Shown in pieces: positions 8,616 to 17,789 of a stretch of 64,000 nucleotides of DNA; the first letter of the stretch is position 1; each line of letters begins with the position of its first letter. Source of the DNA: Tunturiibacter gelidiferens (lineage in GTDB: Bacteria; Acidobacteriota; Terriglobia; Terriglobales; Acidobacteriaceae); contig NZ_JACHEB010000010.1 of NCBI RefSeq assembly GCF_014201335.1, forward strand, positions 186,001 through 250,000. The letters run 5' to 3'. The notes below the pieces were generated by a model, which searched no databases, was not told where the DNA came from, and saw only the letters and a list, made by a program, of their open reading frames with translations. A program made the position numbers and the translations under genes.

Positions 8616-10211
8616 ATGAGTGGGGAAGTGAAGAATCAGGAGCGATTGTCGGGAGTATTGCTGCACGTTACGTCGCTGCCCTCGTACGGTGGGATAGGGG
8701 ACTTTGGACCGGCGGCTTATGCGTTCGTGGACTTTCTGGCGGCGGCGAAGCAGAGGATGTGGCAGGTGCTGCCGCTGAGTCCGACGGGGTATGGGAGTTC
8801 TCCTTACTCGGCGCTGTCTGCGTTCGCGGGGAATCCGTTACTCATCAGTTTGGAGCTACTGGTAAACGATGGGTGGATCGCGGGGGAGAGGATCGCAGGC
8901 CTACCGGGGCATGATGGGCCTGCCGACTTTGAGGCGGCTTTCCGATTGAAGCTGCCGTTGATCGAAGAGGCGGCTGGCAATTTTCTGGATCGTGCTCCCG
9001 ATGACAGACGTGCAACGTTTCAGAGATTCTGCGAGCACAACAGTTCATGGTTGCAGGACTATGCGATGTTCAACGTACTTCGTCGCATGCATGACTACGC
9101 GAGCTGGCACGAGTGGCCTGCTGAATATGCGCGACGGAACGGGGATGCGTTGAGCAAACTGCTGACGGATCGTGGACGCGAGCTGGCGATCGAGCAAGTG
9201 GTTCAGTTTTTCTTCAATGAACAGTGGTGTGTGTTGAAGGGATATTGTGTGACGCGGAAGATTCGCATCATGGGCGATGTCGCGATCTTCGTGAACTACG
9301 ACAGCGCCGATGTGTGGACGCATCCGGAGATGTTCGAACTGGATGAGGATCTCAGGCCCGTTCGAGTTTCTGGTGTGCCGCCGGATTATTTCTCAGTTAC
9401 GGGGCAGCGGTGGGGCAATCCACTTTATAAGTGGGGGCTCTTGAAGGAGCGCGGATTTGATTGGTGGGTGGCGCGGATTCGGAGATCGTTGACGTTGTAT
9501 GACGTGATTCGGCTGGATCACTTCCGCGGATTTGAGGCATTCTGGTCGATTCCGGCAGAAGAAGAGACGGCGATCAACGGGCAGTGGGTAAAGGCTCCTG
9601 GGCATGAGCTGTTTCAACGGCTGAAGGAGGTATTTGGGGAGTTGCCATTTGTGGCTGAGGACCTGGGGCTGATTACGCCTGAGGTCGATGAGCTGCGAGA
9701 GCACTTTGGAATGCCAGGTATGCGGATCCTGCAATTCGGCTTCTCCGACCGCGGAGCGCACCTTTATCTTCCGCACCGGTATGTTCCGAATACGGTGGTG
9801 TACACGGGAACCCATGACAACAATACGACACTGGGTTGGTGGCGGGATAATGTGAGCGACGTGGAGCGTATGAATGCGCAGACGTATCTGCAGAAGATCG
9901 ATCATGACGAAGATATTGTCTGGGCGATGATTCGCGCGGCGGCCCGGTCGGTGGCGAATCTTTGTGTGTTTCCCTTGCAGGATGTGCTGCACCTGGGGAG
10001 CGAGGCGAGGATGAATACGCCTTCCGCTGGTGCGGGAAACTGGAGTTGGCGGTACGGATCGAATGCGGTACATCCGGACTTCGCGAGCCAGCTTGCCGAG
10101 TTGATGGTGATGACCGATCGCGACGGGTGGGAGAAGCCCACTGACGGTGGCGAGGCCGGTAAGCCTGTGGAAGAAGCGTCGAAACGGGCAGAGCTGGGCG
10201 CGAACGTTTAG
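8616..10211 (+). CDS. malQ: 4-alpha-glucanotransferase (amylomaltase)
   Basis: A 531-residue GH77 enzyme that transfers maltodextrin segments between alpha-1,4-glucans, in the cytoplasm, in glycogen/maltodextrin turnover. Family motifs are clear: LSPTGYGSSPYSALSAFAGN near the N-terminus, YDVIRLDHFRGFEAFW with the catalytic Asp nucleophile, LPFVAEDLGLITPEV with the acid/base Glu, and YTGTHDNNTTLGWW with the third Asp. The ATG at 8616 is chosen over an in-frame TTG three bases earlier; GAGGGGG precedes it. Length is typical of the short amylomaltase type. No glycogen genes are adjacent. Confidence 0.95.
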   Translation: MSGEVKNQERLSGVLLHVTSLPSYGGIGDFGPAAYAFVDFLAAAKQRMWQVLPLSPTGYGSSPYSALSAFAGNPLLISLELLVNDGWIAGERIAGLPGHDGPADFEAAFRLKLPLIEEAAGNFLDRAPDDRRATFQRFCEHNSSWLQDYAMFNVLRRMHDYASWHEWPAEYARRNGDALSKLLTDRGRELAIEQVVQFFFNEQWCVLKGYCVTRKIRIMGDVAIFVNYDSADVWTHPEMFELDEDLRPVRVSGVPPDYFSVTGQRWGNPLYKWGLLKERGFDWWVARIRRSLTLYDVIRLDHFRGFEAFWSIPAEEETAINGQWVKAPGHELFQRLKEVFGELPFVAEDLGLITPEVDELREHFGMPGMRILQFGFSDRGAHLYLPHRYVPNTVVYTGTHDNNTTLGWWRDNVSDVERMNAQTYLQKIDHDEDIVWAMIRAAARSVANLCVFPLQDVLHLGSEARMNTPSAGAGNWSWRYGSNAVHPDFASQLAELMVMTDRDGWEKPTDGGEAGKPVEEASKRAELGANV

Positions 10212-10248
10212 ACTGGGAAGGTATCTTAATTCTCAGGAGCACCAAAGC

Positions 10249-10434
10249 ATGCCTCTCTCTGGCGAAGCAATCCGCACTATGAACTACGTTGATGACATCT
10301 CGGTGACGTTGCGCCGCATTCTCGCGGTGCTGCCGTCGCTGACAGAGGAGGAGCGCCAACGCGTATCCGAGCATATCAAGGCCGCGGAGCCGAGCTATGA
10401 GTCCGTGATCACGGCAGTCGCGAGCAAGAAGTGA
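10249..10434 (+). CDS. Small protein of unknown function (61 aa)
   Basis: ATG at 10249 has CAGGAG eight bases upstream; the open frame extends further 5' into malQ, but the ribosome-binding site and the end of malQ favour this start. The product is predicted to be helical and charged (central LPSLTEEERQRVSEHIKAAEP). No family is recognised. Its stop TGA overlaps the GTG start of the next gene in GTGA, so translation is probably coupled and the peptide may act with the NAD-binding protein downstream. Confidence 0.6.
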   Translation: MPLSGEAIRTMNYVDDISVTLRRILAVLPSLTEEERQRVSEHIKAAEPSYESVITAVASKK

Positions 10435-11033
10435 AGGAAGAGGCTGTGGGCCAGCCATCGCCCGAGATTCGCAGGGTTGCGATTATCGGGGCAGGGGTGG
10501 CTGGCCGCAGCTTCGCTTTAGCTTGCGTTGCTGCGGGCTTCGATGTGGTTCTGGAAGATGTGATGCCGGCCAATCTGTGGCGCGCTGAGGCAGAGTATTC
10601 GGACTTGAGTGCGCGCGTGGCCGCGGGAAGTCTGGAGTTGGCACAGACGGTCGAAGACGCTGTGCGGACGGCTGATATTGCAGTGGACTTTGTGCCGGAT
10701 GAGCTGGAGTCGAAGCTGGAGATCTTCAGCATGATCGACCGGATGGCTCCGCCGAAGACGATCTTGTGTACGCCTAGCTATGCATTGAGCATCACGGATC
10801 TTGCTTCATGTGTGTATCGGCCCGAGCGGTGTTTCGCGGTGAGGGGGAATCTCGTTCGTGGGGATGCGGTGGTGGCACCGATCGTACGCCTGTTGTACCC
10901 GGGGGCAACTCTGGCGTCGGTTGTAGAGACGGTTCGTGTTTTTTTGCGTACGCTTGGAGTTGCGGTACAGGTAGAGGCCGATCCGGACGAACCCGTCCTG
11001 AGAAAGAATGCTTCCTCCTCCGTGACGCGATAG
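10431..11033 (+). CDS. 3-hydroxyacyl-CoA dehydrogenase-like NAD-binding domain protein
   Basis: A 200-residue protein with an N-terminal Rossmann fold: strand RRVAIIGAGVAGRSFALAC with GxGxxG, followed by an acidic residue at the end of strand two (VVLEDV), and VDFVPDELESKLEIF typical of the NAD domain of 3-hydroxyacyl-CoA dehydrogenases. The C-terminal helical domain that completes the active site and dimer in that family (about 280-300 residues in total) is missing; the frame ends in a short tail and no continuation is seen in other frames. GTG start overlaps the stop of the 61-aa gene (GTGA). Either a specialised stand-alone domain or a truncated enzyme; dehydrogenase activity is doubtful. 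Confidence 0.72.
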   Translation: MKEEAVGQPSPEIRRVAIIGAGVAGRSFALACVAAGFDVVLEDVMPANLWRAEAEYSDLSARVAAGSLELAQTVEDAVRTADIAVDFVPDELESKLEIFSMIDRMAPPKTILCTPSYALSITDLASCVYRPERCFAVRGNLVRGDAVVAPIVRLLYPGATLASVVETVRVFLRTLGVAVQVEADPDEPVLRKNASSSVTR

Positions 11034-11162
11034 CTTGTTCCACTGCTCCAGTTTCCCTTTCCGTGTTCGTTAAGTTATCTGTTTTTTATTTGTCATTCGT
11101 GGGGAACTGTTTCAATTAACCCTGCGTAGACCATTGCGGAGAGTCTTCGTCCAACCATAGCT

Positions 11163-12419
11163 ATGCGCGCCCTTTTCAATGTCTTTGCTCAAGTATTCCG
11201 GTCAATCGGTGCTAATAAGCTGCGTTCGTTCCTGACGATGTTTGGGATCGCGTGGGGCGTGGCTTCGCTGCTGCTGTTGATTGGATTGGGCGAGGGCTTT
11301 CGCTCGGGACAGCGCCGTGGGCTGGCAGAGCTTGGCACCGATGTAATCATGATGTGGGGCGGAACAATTCCGGTGCTGCCGGAACAGCATGTGGGGATGC
11401 GGCCGTACAAGCTGACGCTGAGTGATGCCGCGGCGATTCGCGCTGAAGCGCCGGATGTTCGGAATGTGACCTCGATCATCAATCGCAGCGATCTGAAGCA
11501 GGTGAGCGACTATTCAAGTGCGGGCGGACAGGTGTTGGGAGTTGAGCTCAACTACCCGCAGATTGCGAATCTGCCGATCGCGCAGGGGAGATTTTTGAAT
11601 GAAGAGGACATTGCCGAACGGCGGCAGGTGGTCGTGCTCGGACAGCGGATGGTCGGGCTGTTATTTCCGGGGCGGCCTGCACTGGGCGCGGTGATCACGT
11701 TGAATGGCTATCGGTTTCAGGTGATCGGGGTAGCGAAGAAGGTTGGGCGCGGTAATAACGACGGAAGTAATCAGCGGATTTATATTCCGTTGACCACGAT
11801 GCAGGAGTTCTTCCCGATTACGGGCGACAATATTCCGCAGGATTCGATCTCCTCGATACAGTATCAGCCGCTGACGGAAGAGCTGAACGAGACTGCGAAA
11901 GCTGAGGTACACAAGGTCATCGCGACGCGCCATGGATTCGACCCTGCTCGGAAGGAGGGATTTGAAGAGTGGGACACGATCAAGTCGAACCGAATGGTGG
12001 GACTGATCTTTACCGCGATGGATGTGTTTCTTGGTGGCGTTGGAATTGTGACGCTGGCGCTGGGAGCGGTAGGGATTATCAACATCATGCTGGTGACGGT
12101 GACCGAGAGGACCAAGGAGATAGGGCTGCGAAAGGCATTGGGTGCTACGAATCGAAGCATTCTTTTCCAGTTCTTTCTTGAGGGGCTGACGTTGACGGCG
12201 TTGAGTGGGTTGATCGGGATCATTGGTGCGGCGGCTCTGATGGCGGTGCTTGGTTCGGTTGTGGGAGATAACGATATGGGATTTGATCCGCCGCGGTTGG
12301 TGCCGTGGTCGGCGGCGATGGCGATGGGGACGCTGACCCTGTGCGGGATTGTGGCTGGACTTTACCCGGCGAGGCAGGCAGCAATGCTTGCTCCTGTGGA
12401 AGCACTGCGAAAGGAATAA
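11163..12419 (+). CDS. MacB/FtsX-type ABC transporter permease (first of pair)
   Basis: A 418-residue permease: N-terminal membrane helix (about residues 21-42, FLTMFGIAWGVASLLLLIGLG), a MacB-like periplasmic domain (about 45-270), and a C-terminal FtsX block of three helices containing ERTKEIGLRKALGATNRSI and ending GLYPARQAAMLAPVEALRKE. The family exports peptides, macrolides or lipoproteins together with an ATPase and usually a membrane-fusion protein. The second permease follows after 5 bp, so the two probably form a heterodimer. No ATP-binding subunit or adaptor is encoded within several kb. Confidence 0.88.
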   Translation: MRALFNVFAQVFRSIGANKLRSFLTMFGIAWGVASLLLLIGLGEGFRSGQRRGLAELGTDVIMMWGGTIPVLPEQHVGMRPYKLTLSDAAAIRAEAPDVRNVTSIINRSDLKQVSDYSSAGGQVLGVELNYPQIANLPIAQGRFLNEEDIAERRQVVVLGQRMVGLLFPGRPALGAVITLNGYRFQVIGVAKKVGRGNNDGSNQRIYIPLTTMQEFFPITGDNIPQDSISSIQYQPLTEELNETAKAEVHKVIATRHGFDPARKEGFEEWDTIKSNRMVGLIFTAMDVFLGGVGIVTLALGAVGIINIMLVTVTERTKEIGLRKALGATNRSILFQFFLEGLTLTALSGLIGIIGAAALMAVLGSVVGDNDMGFDPPRLVPWSAAMAMGTLTLCGIVAGLYPARQAAMLAPVEALRKE

Positions 12420-12424
12420 GACAA

Positions 12425-13666
12425 ATGCTGAGCGACATCCTTGGACAGGCTATTGAGGCCATGAAGCACAATCGCCGACGCACGATGATTACGATTGTGG
12501 GTATGGCGTGGGGCATTGCGACGGTAGTGTTGCTGCTAGCGTACGGGGCGGGGTTCGGGCAGGCGTTCGAGAATATCTTCGCGCAGTTTGGAACGAACAT
12601 GATCGGCGTGTTTCCTGGTCGGACGAGCGAGCAGGCGGGCGGATCGAAGGCAGGCGTGCAGGTTCGCTTGACGCAGGACGATGTGGAACGGATTCAAGAA
12701 ACGGTACCGGGCGTGATGCGCGTGGCTCCGACGGTGGATAAGACCGTGCCGGTGCAGAACGATCTGCATAGCTTTAGCTGGGATGTGACTGGGATTACGC
12801 CCGAACTGCAGTCAATCCAGAAGTTGGATCTTGCGGCGGGACGGGCGATTACCGAAGCGGATGTGCAGCAGAGAGCCCATGTCACAGTGATTGGCTCGGA
12901 GGCGAAGACGAAGCTGTTTTCAGGGCTGTACCCGATTGGGGAGAAGATTCGGCTGAATGGCGTGAGCTTTGAGGTGGTGGGGGTGATGACTCCGAAGATG
13001 CAGGAGGGGGACGACAGCGACATCAACCGCCAGGTAAATGTGCCGTTCACGACGATGAGCGATATCAAGGACACGAAGTATCTCGACGGTATATGGATGG
13101 ACTATAAAGGCGACCCCAAGATGGTGGAAGAGGCGCTGCGCAAGACGCTTGCTACAGCGCATGGATACCGGCCGAGCGATCGTCGCGCGGTGTTTGTGGC
13201 TAACATCATGGAGCAGTTGTCACAGTTCCGGATCATCTCGCTGGGGTTGCAGGTATTGCTTTCGTTTATTGGCGCGTTGACGCTGGGGATTGCAGGCATC
13301 GGGCTGATGAATATTATGTTGGTGAGTGTGCAGCAGAGGACGCGTGAGATTGGTGTCGAGAAGGCGCTGGGTGCGCGGAAGAGGCATATTCTGATGCAGT
13401 TTCTGGCCGAGGCGCTGGTGATCTCGGGCATTGGTGGCGTGGGTGGGATTGCGTTGGCATACGCGGTGGCGAAGGGTGTGGGGCGGATTACGTTCTATAG
13501 TGCGCTGGCTTCGAATGCGGAGGCGGGAGATATTCATCTGCTAATTTCGCCGAACACGGTGCTGGTAGCGACGGTGATTCTGATCATTGTGGGAACGATC
13601 AGCGGGATGATTCCTGCGATGAAGGCGGCGAGCCTGGATCCGATTGAGGCGTTGCGGTACGAGTAG
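12425..13666 (+). CDS. MacB/FtsX-type ABC transporter permease (second of pair)
   Basis: A 413-residue paralogue of the preceding permease with the same order: N-terminal membrane helix (MITIVGMAWGIATVVLLLAYG), MacB-like periplasmic domain, and C-terminal FtsX helices with QQRTREIGVEKALGARKRHI and a final MIPAMKAASLDPIEALRYE. ATG at 12425 follows the upstream stop by 5 bp with AAGGA inside the end of the first gene; an open frame continuing further 5' is just read-through into the upstream gene in another frame. Expected to pair with its neighbour in the inner membrane. ATPase partner must be elsewhere. Confidence 0.87.
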   Translation: MLSDILGQAIEAMKHNRRRTMITIVGMAWGIATVVLLLAYGAGFGQAFENIFAQFGTNMIGVFPGRTSEQAGGSKAGVQVRLTQDDVERIQETVPGVMRVAPTVDKTVPVQNDLHSFSWDVTGITPELQSIQKLDLAAGRAITEADVQQRAHVTVIGSEAKTKLFSGLYPIGEKIRLNGVSFEVVGVMTPKMQEGDDSDINRQVNVPFTTMSDIKDTKYLDGIWMDYKGDPKMVEEALRKTLATAHGYRPSDRRAVFVANIMEQLSQFRIISLGLQVLLSFIGALTLGIAGIGLMNIMLVSVQQRTREIGVEKALGARKRHILMQFLAEALVISGIGGVGGIALAYAVAKGVGRITFYSALASNAEAGDIHLLISPNTVLVATVILIIVGTISGMIPAMKAASLDPIEALRYE

Positions 13667-13819
13667 AAACACTCTTTCGTCTCGTTCCTGAGTCACGGCT
13701 AACAATCCTGATAGATCCAGTTGCCCGAAATTCAACGAACCCCGCTAGCATGAAGAGTGCCTGTCGTCGGGGAGGCTCGCCGACAGATGGCTCGTCACTA
13801 AGAGTTTGCGGAGGCGCAG

Positions 13820-14491
13820 TTGAAGCAGGCCAAAGGTCCTAAGGAATTTGTATTCCATCGTCGAGAACCCGATGTTCACGATGATTTGATCGCTGTGGGT
13901 GGGGCAGAAGCTCTTTTTGAACGTGATGTGATCTCGGTTTCCGAAAGTCTGATCGAGGGAGTTCAATTTGAAGAGTGCAACGCAACCTCGCTCTTCATCG
14001 AGGCTTCGGTTGTCGAGCGCGGAAACCTATCGAACTGTCGCTTTGGTTCGGTCAAGCTAGCGGATGTGCGTCTGGTGAACTGCGATCTAGGGAATCTAGA
14101 GGCCAGAGCCATGAACCTGGTGAGAGTGGAGTTCATCAACTGCCGCATGACCGGGTTTCGTGCGGGAAAGCTGGAGTGCCAAGATGTTCTGATCTCACAG
14201 GGGGATCAACGGTACTCTCAGTTCCGATTCTCTCATTTTAAGTCGTCCGAGTTCGAGTCCTGCAACTTCGAGGATGCCGATTTTTACGGAACAGATCTGT
14301 CTGGAACGCGTTTCCGAAGATGCAATCTTCGAAATGCGGAGATGAGCAAGACGAAGCTTGTCGACGCGGATCTTCGAGGGTCGGTGGTGGACGGAGTTCA
14401 GATGAACGCAGAGGATATTCGAGGCGCAGTGGTTGATGCGTCGCAGGCGATGCTATTTGCTCCGCTTTTGGCATACGAATCGGGTAGTTAG
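13820..14491 (+). CDS. Pentapeptide-repeat protein
   Basis: A 223-residue protein whose middle and C-terminal parts follow the A(D/N)LXX five-residue period: consecutive phenylalanine/leucine positions such as FESCNFEDADFYGTDLSG, then TRFRRCNLRNAEM, then KLVDADLRGSVV. Such repeats build a right-handed quadrilateral beta-helix; functions range from gyrase protection to unknown scaffolding, so none is assigned. The repeats in the first half are degenerate. TTG start with GCGGAGGCG upstream. Its stop overlaps that of the convergent M1-like gene by 4 nt. Confidence 0.8.
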   Translation: MKQAKGPKEFVFHRREPDVHDDLIAVGGAEALFERDVISVSESLIEGVQFEECNATSLFIEASVVERGNLSNCRFGSVKLADVRLVNCDLGNLEARAMNLVRVEFINCRMTGFRAGKLECQDVLISQGDQRYSQFRFSHFKSSEFESCNFEDADFYGTDLSGTRFRRCNLRNAEMSKTKLVDADLRGSVVDGVQMNAEDIRGAVVDASQAMLFAPLLAYESGS

Positions 14492-16470
14492 TTTTCTGTC
14501 TGTTCGCGCTTGTAGGGTTTCTGCATAGAGGCGCGAGCTTCGTTGACTGCCCCTTGTGTGTTGTCATTGGTCTGAACGGCCAGACGGTACTCGTTGACGG
14601 CGCGATCGCGCTGGCCGGTGACGTCGAAGATGCGGCCGAGTTCGATGTGACTCCAAACCTCGACCCACTTGGGATCGCCGTCGCCGCGGAGGGCATCGCG
14701 GAAGCTATTGGCGGCGGATTGATAGTTGCGCTGCATGAAGAAGATTTCGCCGATACGATATGCGGCGAGCGAACTGTTCTTGTTGGCGTCGAGGGCCTTT
14801 TGATATTCGATAAGGGCGCCGGTCAGGTCTCCCTGCGCGACCAACTCCTGGCCACGGAGAACGGCGACGCGGACGGCAAGGTCGGGGGTGCTCTTCAGCA
14901 GCCAGTTTTCGGGGTCGATGCTGATGCGACGGGGGCGGCCGAAGGTTTCGATGGAGTACTGCGAGTCGGAGCCGGAGATGTCGACGCGGCGGATCTCGGT
15001 TTTGCCGTCCGTTTCGATGCGGAGCTCGATCGGCATGCGGAAGAGGTCGAGATCCTGGGTGATTGCACCAACGGTCCGGAAGCCCTTGTTGTCGCCGAGG
15101 CGGAAGACGGAGTACTTGTCGGCGAATGCGGGGGCCCCGGTGCCGTCAAGCCATTGAGCAAAGAACGCCTGGAGTTCGAGATTGGACTGTTTTTCGGCGA
15201 TGGTCTGAACGTTGGAGCTGCGGACAGACTTGTCGGCGTACTCCGAAAGGATGGCACGGAGGAACTTGATGAAGACATCGTCGCCCATCTCCCAGCGAAG
15301 CATGTGGAAGACCATGGCACCTTTTTCGAGAGTCATGGATTGGAACTGAGGCGAGAAGGGGTCGAGGCGGCCGATGGTGGTGAGGGGTTCGGTGTCGTAG
15401 GCCAAGGCGCCGGCGGAGATGTCGGTGATGGCGGACTGGAAGGCGTTTTTGCCGGAGGAGTCCTCGAGGTACATCAGCTCGGCGTAGCGCGACATGCCGT
15501 TGGTGATCCAGGCGTCGTTCATAGTTGCGGGCGAGACCTGGCTGCCCCACCACTGATGGGCGAGGGTGTTGGAGAGCAGACGCTGCTCGTTGCGGGCGGC
15601 GATGCGGTTGCCAGCGATTGCGGCGATCTCGGGGGCCCATGCGGCGGAGACGGTATCGTCAGGCAGTTCGACGAGATTCATGTGCGTGGATTCTGTCTGG
15701 CTGAAGGTTCCGGACATGAAGAGGTATTCGCGCTCGCCAAGGCTGGCGAAGTCGTGGGCGTGGTCTTTGTGCTTTTCGGTGACGTAGACGCGCATGTTGC
15801 CAGCGGTGATCGGTTCAAGAAACTTACCGGCGATGATGGTGCCGGGGAAGCCGGGTTTCGACCACTTGAAGGTGTGTTCGGTGCGGTTGCCAGGGAGACT
15901 TTTGGCGGCGGCTACGCCACTGCCGGATCCTATGACGCGCTCGTCGGATGGAACGCGGATGTGCATCTCCGCAGTGAAGCGGTTGGTGAAGAGGCCGGTC
16001 ATGGGGAACCAGCGGCCGGGATAGAGCAGGATGCTGATGGGATCTTCGATGGAGGCGAGCTTGATGCCTTCGACGGGGCTGGTTTCAGAGCCTTTGAGGG
16101 TGCCTGCGTATGTGAAGTGAAAAGTAGTGCTGGTGCCCTTCGGGATCGGCGCCGCGAGGGTGAAGCGGACGGTGCTGTCGTTGGTCAGGCGCTCGGATTC
16201 GAGAGGGTGGCCCTGGGCGTCCGTGACCTTGGTGATCTGTAGACCGTTGTTCAGCTCGAAGGTGGGTGTGGTGAGCTCTTCGAGTGCGGTGAAGGTGACG
16301 TCTGCGGTGGCGCTTAGGCGGTTGACCGAGGGGTCGAGGTCGGCGTTGATGAGATAGCTGGTGATCTGGAGCTGCGGCTTAGCCGGCGCGGCCCAGACCA
16401 TGGCGGTCAAAAGACAGAGAGTGAGGGCTGTCAGGGATGTCGTTCGTAGGATGCGGAAGAGAGCGGACAT
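14488..16470 (-). CDS. M1 aminopeptidase-like protein with degenerate zinc site and C-terminal TPRs
   Basis: A 660-residue exported protein: signal peptide (residues 1-27, ending VWAAPA), an M1-type N-terminal beta-saddle (30-200), a gluzincin-like catalytic fold (about 210-450) and TPR helices (about 535-650). At the zinc site, where M1 enzymes have HExxH, residues 301-305 read NTLAH followed by QWWG: the first His and catalytic Glu are replaced by Asn and Thr. The third ligand, Glu 18 residues further on, is Asn324 (WITNGMSRYAE instead of the usual NEG). Only His305 remains, so peptidase activity is very unlikely. Probably a periplasmic binding or scaffold protein. It lies 45 bp downstream of lpxB on the same strand, so coexpression with lipid A synthesis is possible. 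Stop overlaps the convergent pentapeptide gene. Confidence 0.82.
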   Translation of the reverse strand: MSALFRILRTTSLTALTLCLLTAMVWAAPAKPQLQITSYLINADLDPSVNRLSATADVTFTALEELTTPTFELNNGLQITKVTDAQGHPLESERLTNDSTVRFTLAAPIPKGTSTTFHFTYAGTLKGSETSPVEGIKLASIEDPISILLYPGRWFPMTGLFTNRFTAEMHIRVPSDERVIGSGSGVAAAKSLPGNRTEHTFKWSKPGFPGTIIAGKFLEPITAGNMRVYVTEKHKDHAHDFASLGEREYLFMSGTFSQTESTHMNLVELPDDTVSAAWAPEIAAIAGNRIAARNEQRLLSNTLAHQWWGSQVSPATMNDAWITNGMSRYAELMYLEDSSGKNAFQSAITDISAGALAYDTEPLTTIGRLDPFSPQFQSMTLEKGAMVFHMLRWEMGDDVFIKFLRAILSEYADKSVRSSNVQTIAEKQSNLELQAFFAQWLDGTGAPAFADKYSVFRLGDNKGFRTVGAITQDLDLFRMPIELRIETDGKTEIRRVDISGSDSQYSIETFGRPRRISIDPENWLLKSTPDLAVRVAVLRGQELVAQGDLTGALIEYQKALDANKNSSLAAYRIGEIFFMQRNYQSAANSFRDALRGDGDPKWVEVWSHIELGRIFDVTGQRDRAVNEYRLAVQTNDNTQGAVNEARASMQKPYKREQTEN

Positions 16471-16515
16471 GCGAGCTAAGATTCCTCAAAACACCATGGT
16501 ACAGCGGTCGATTGA

Positions 16516-17789
16516 TTAGACGCTTGCAGGGACGTTTCGGCCACCTGCGGGAGTATTTCGCGGTAAAAGTGCTTCGACTGCATCGGCAACCTGCAGAATG
16601 GATGAGGATTTCGAGGTGGGTCGGAGGATTTGGCCTACCTCGGCGAGGTCGGCGATCATCCGGCTGCGTTCCGGACCGTCTGCGAGCAGGGGACGCAGGG
16701 CGGAAGCTACGTTTTCGGCTGTGAAACGGTCCTGCAGAAGCTCGGGGACGATGCGGCGACTGGCGATGAGGTTGACCATAGCGATGGGCAGGTTGCCGTC
16801 GGCGTCGAGGGGGGCAGGGATCTCTGGCGGGTAGTGGACGAGGTGTTTTGCCAGCCGGAAGGTGAGCGGGGAGACTTTATAGACGACGATAAAGGGGTTG
16901 CCGATAACGGCAGCCTGGACCGTGGCGGTTCCGCTGGCAACGACGCTGGCGCGGGCGTGGTGGAGGCCTTCGCGAGCGTCGGGGACGAGGTGCGCCAGAG
17001 GGCCTGCGCCGGCGGGTTTGCTAGCAGATATAAGTTGCTCGACCCATTCACGTTTGAGGGTGGAGGCGACTGGGACAATGTATTCATAGCCGTTGCCGAG
17101 CGCGGCGGCCGCGTCGAGCATGGTCGGAAGGTTTAGTCGAACCTCTTTGGATCGAGAACCGGGCAGCAGAGCGATCCACGGCATGTCAGGGTTTAGTCCG
17201 TGCTGCTGGGCATAGTCTTCGCGCGAAATGGTGGGGAGGGGAAGTTCAGCCAGGGGATGACCTACGAAAGCTGCGTTCACTCCCCGGGCCTGGTAGAACC
17301 CTTCTTCGAAGGGGAAGATGACCATCATGCGGCTGACACGCTGCTGTACCCAACGGAGACGGCGACGCTTCCATGCCCAAAGCTGCGGGCTGACGAAGTA
17401 GATCACGGGGATGTTGAGTTTCTTCAGTTCGCGGGCGAGGCGGAAGTTGACGTCGGGGAAGTCGATGAGGATGGCGACATCGGGATGCTGCTTTTTGATG
17501 GACGCGACGAGGCGGCGGTACTCCCCGTAGATGTAGGGCATGTGCCGGATGACCTCGGTGATGCCCATGTGGGCGACGTCTTCGGCTCGGACGACGCGGT
17601 TGAGGCCGGCGGTTTCCATCTCGTTGCCGCCCAGGCCGAAACTGGCGAGCTGCGGGTAGCGTCTGCGAAGTTCGGTGAGGAGTTGAGCGCCGTAATGGTC
17701 ACCGCTGGCTTCGCCGGCAGAGAGAAAGATGCGCGGGTTGGGGTTTGTGACGATGGAACCAGTGTAGATTTTTCTGGAGAGGATTGCAT
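16516..17789 (-). CDS. lpxB: Lipid-A-disaccharide synthase, with apparent 5' frame interruption
   Basis: LpxB (GT19) joins UDP-2,3-diacylglucosamine and lipid X to make the lipid A disaccharide at the inner membrane. The body is intact: PDVAILIDFPDVNFRLA, YFVSPQLWAWKRRR, LLPGSRSKEVRLNLP and the VASGTATVQAA substrate region. The in-frame ATG at 17619 would remove the essential N-terminus, yet FLSAGEASGDHYGAQLL is encoded just upstream in the same frame. That frame has no ATG, GTG or TTG between its upstream stop (17794-17796) and this motif. The ATG at 17789 is one frame off; a single extra A in the A5 run (17769-17773 on the + strand as T5) would join them. A sequencing error, slippage, or a non-standard start are the options. 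This ATG overlaps the start of the divergent gene. Confidence 0.85.

Noticed and set aside
8613..8618. TTG as the malQ start
   Set aside because: The adjacent ATG three bases later has the same upstream ribosome-binding site and is a stronger start.
14554..16242. A 562-codon open frame on the + strand, opposite the M1-like gene
   Set aside because: Antisense to a protein with clear signal peptide, M1 fold and TPRs. Long antisense frames are common in GC-rich genes with biased third positions; the product is low-complexity (Val/Gly/Asp-rich) with no motif.
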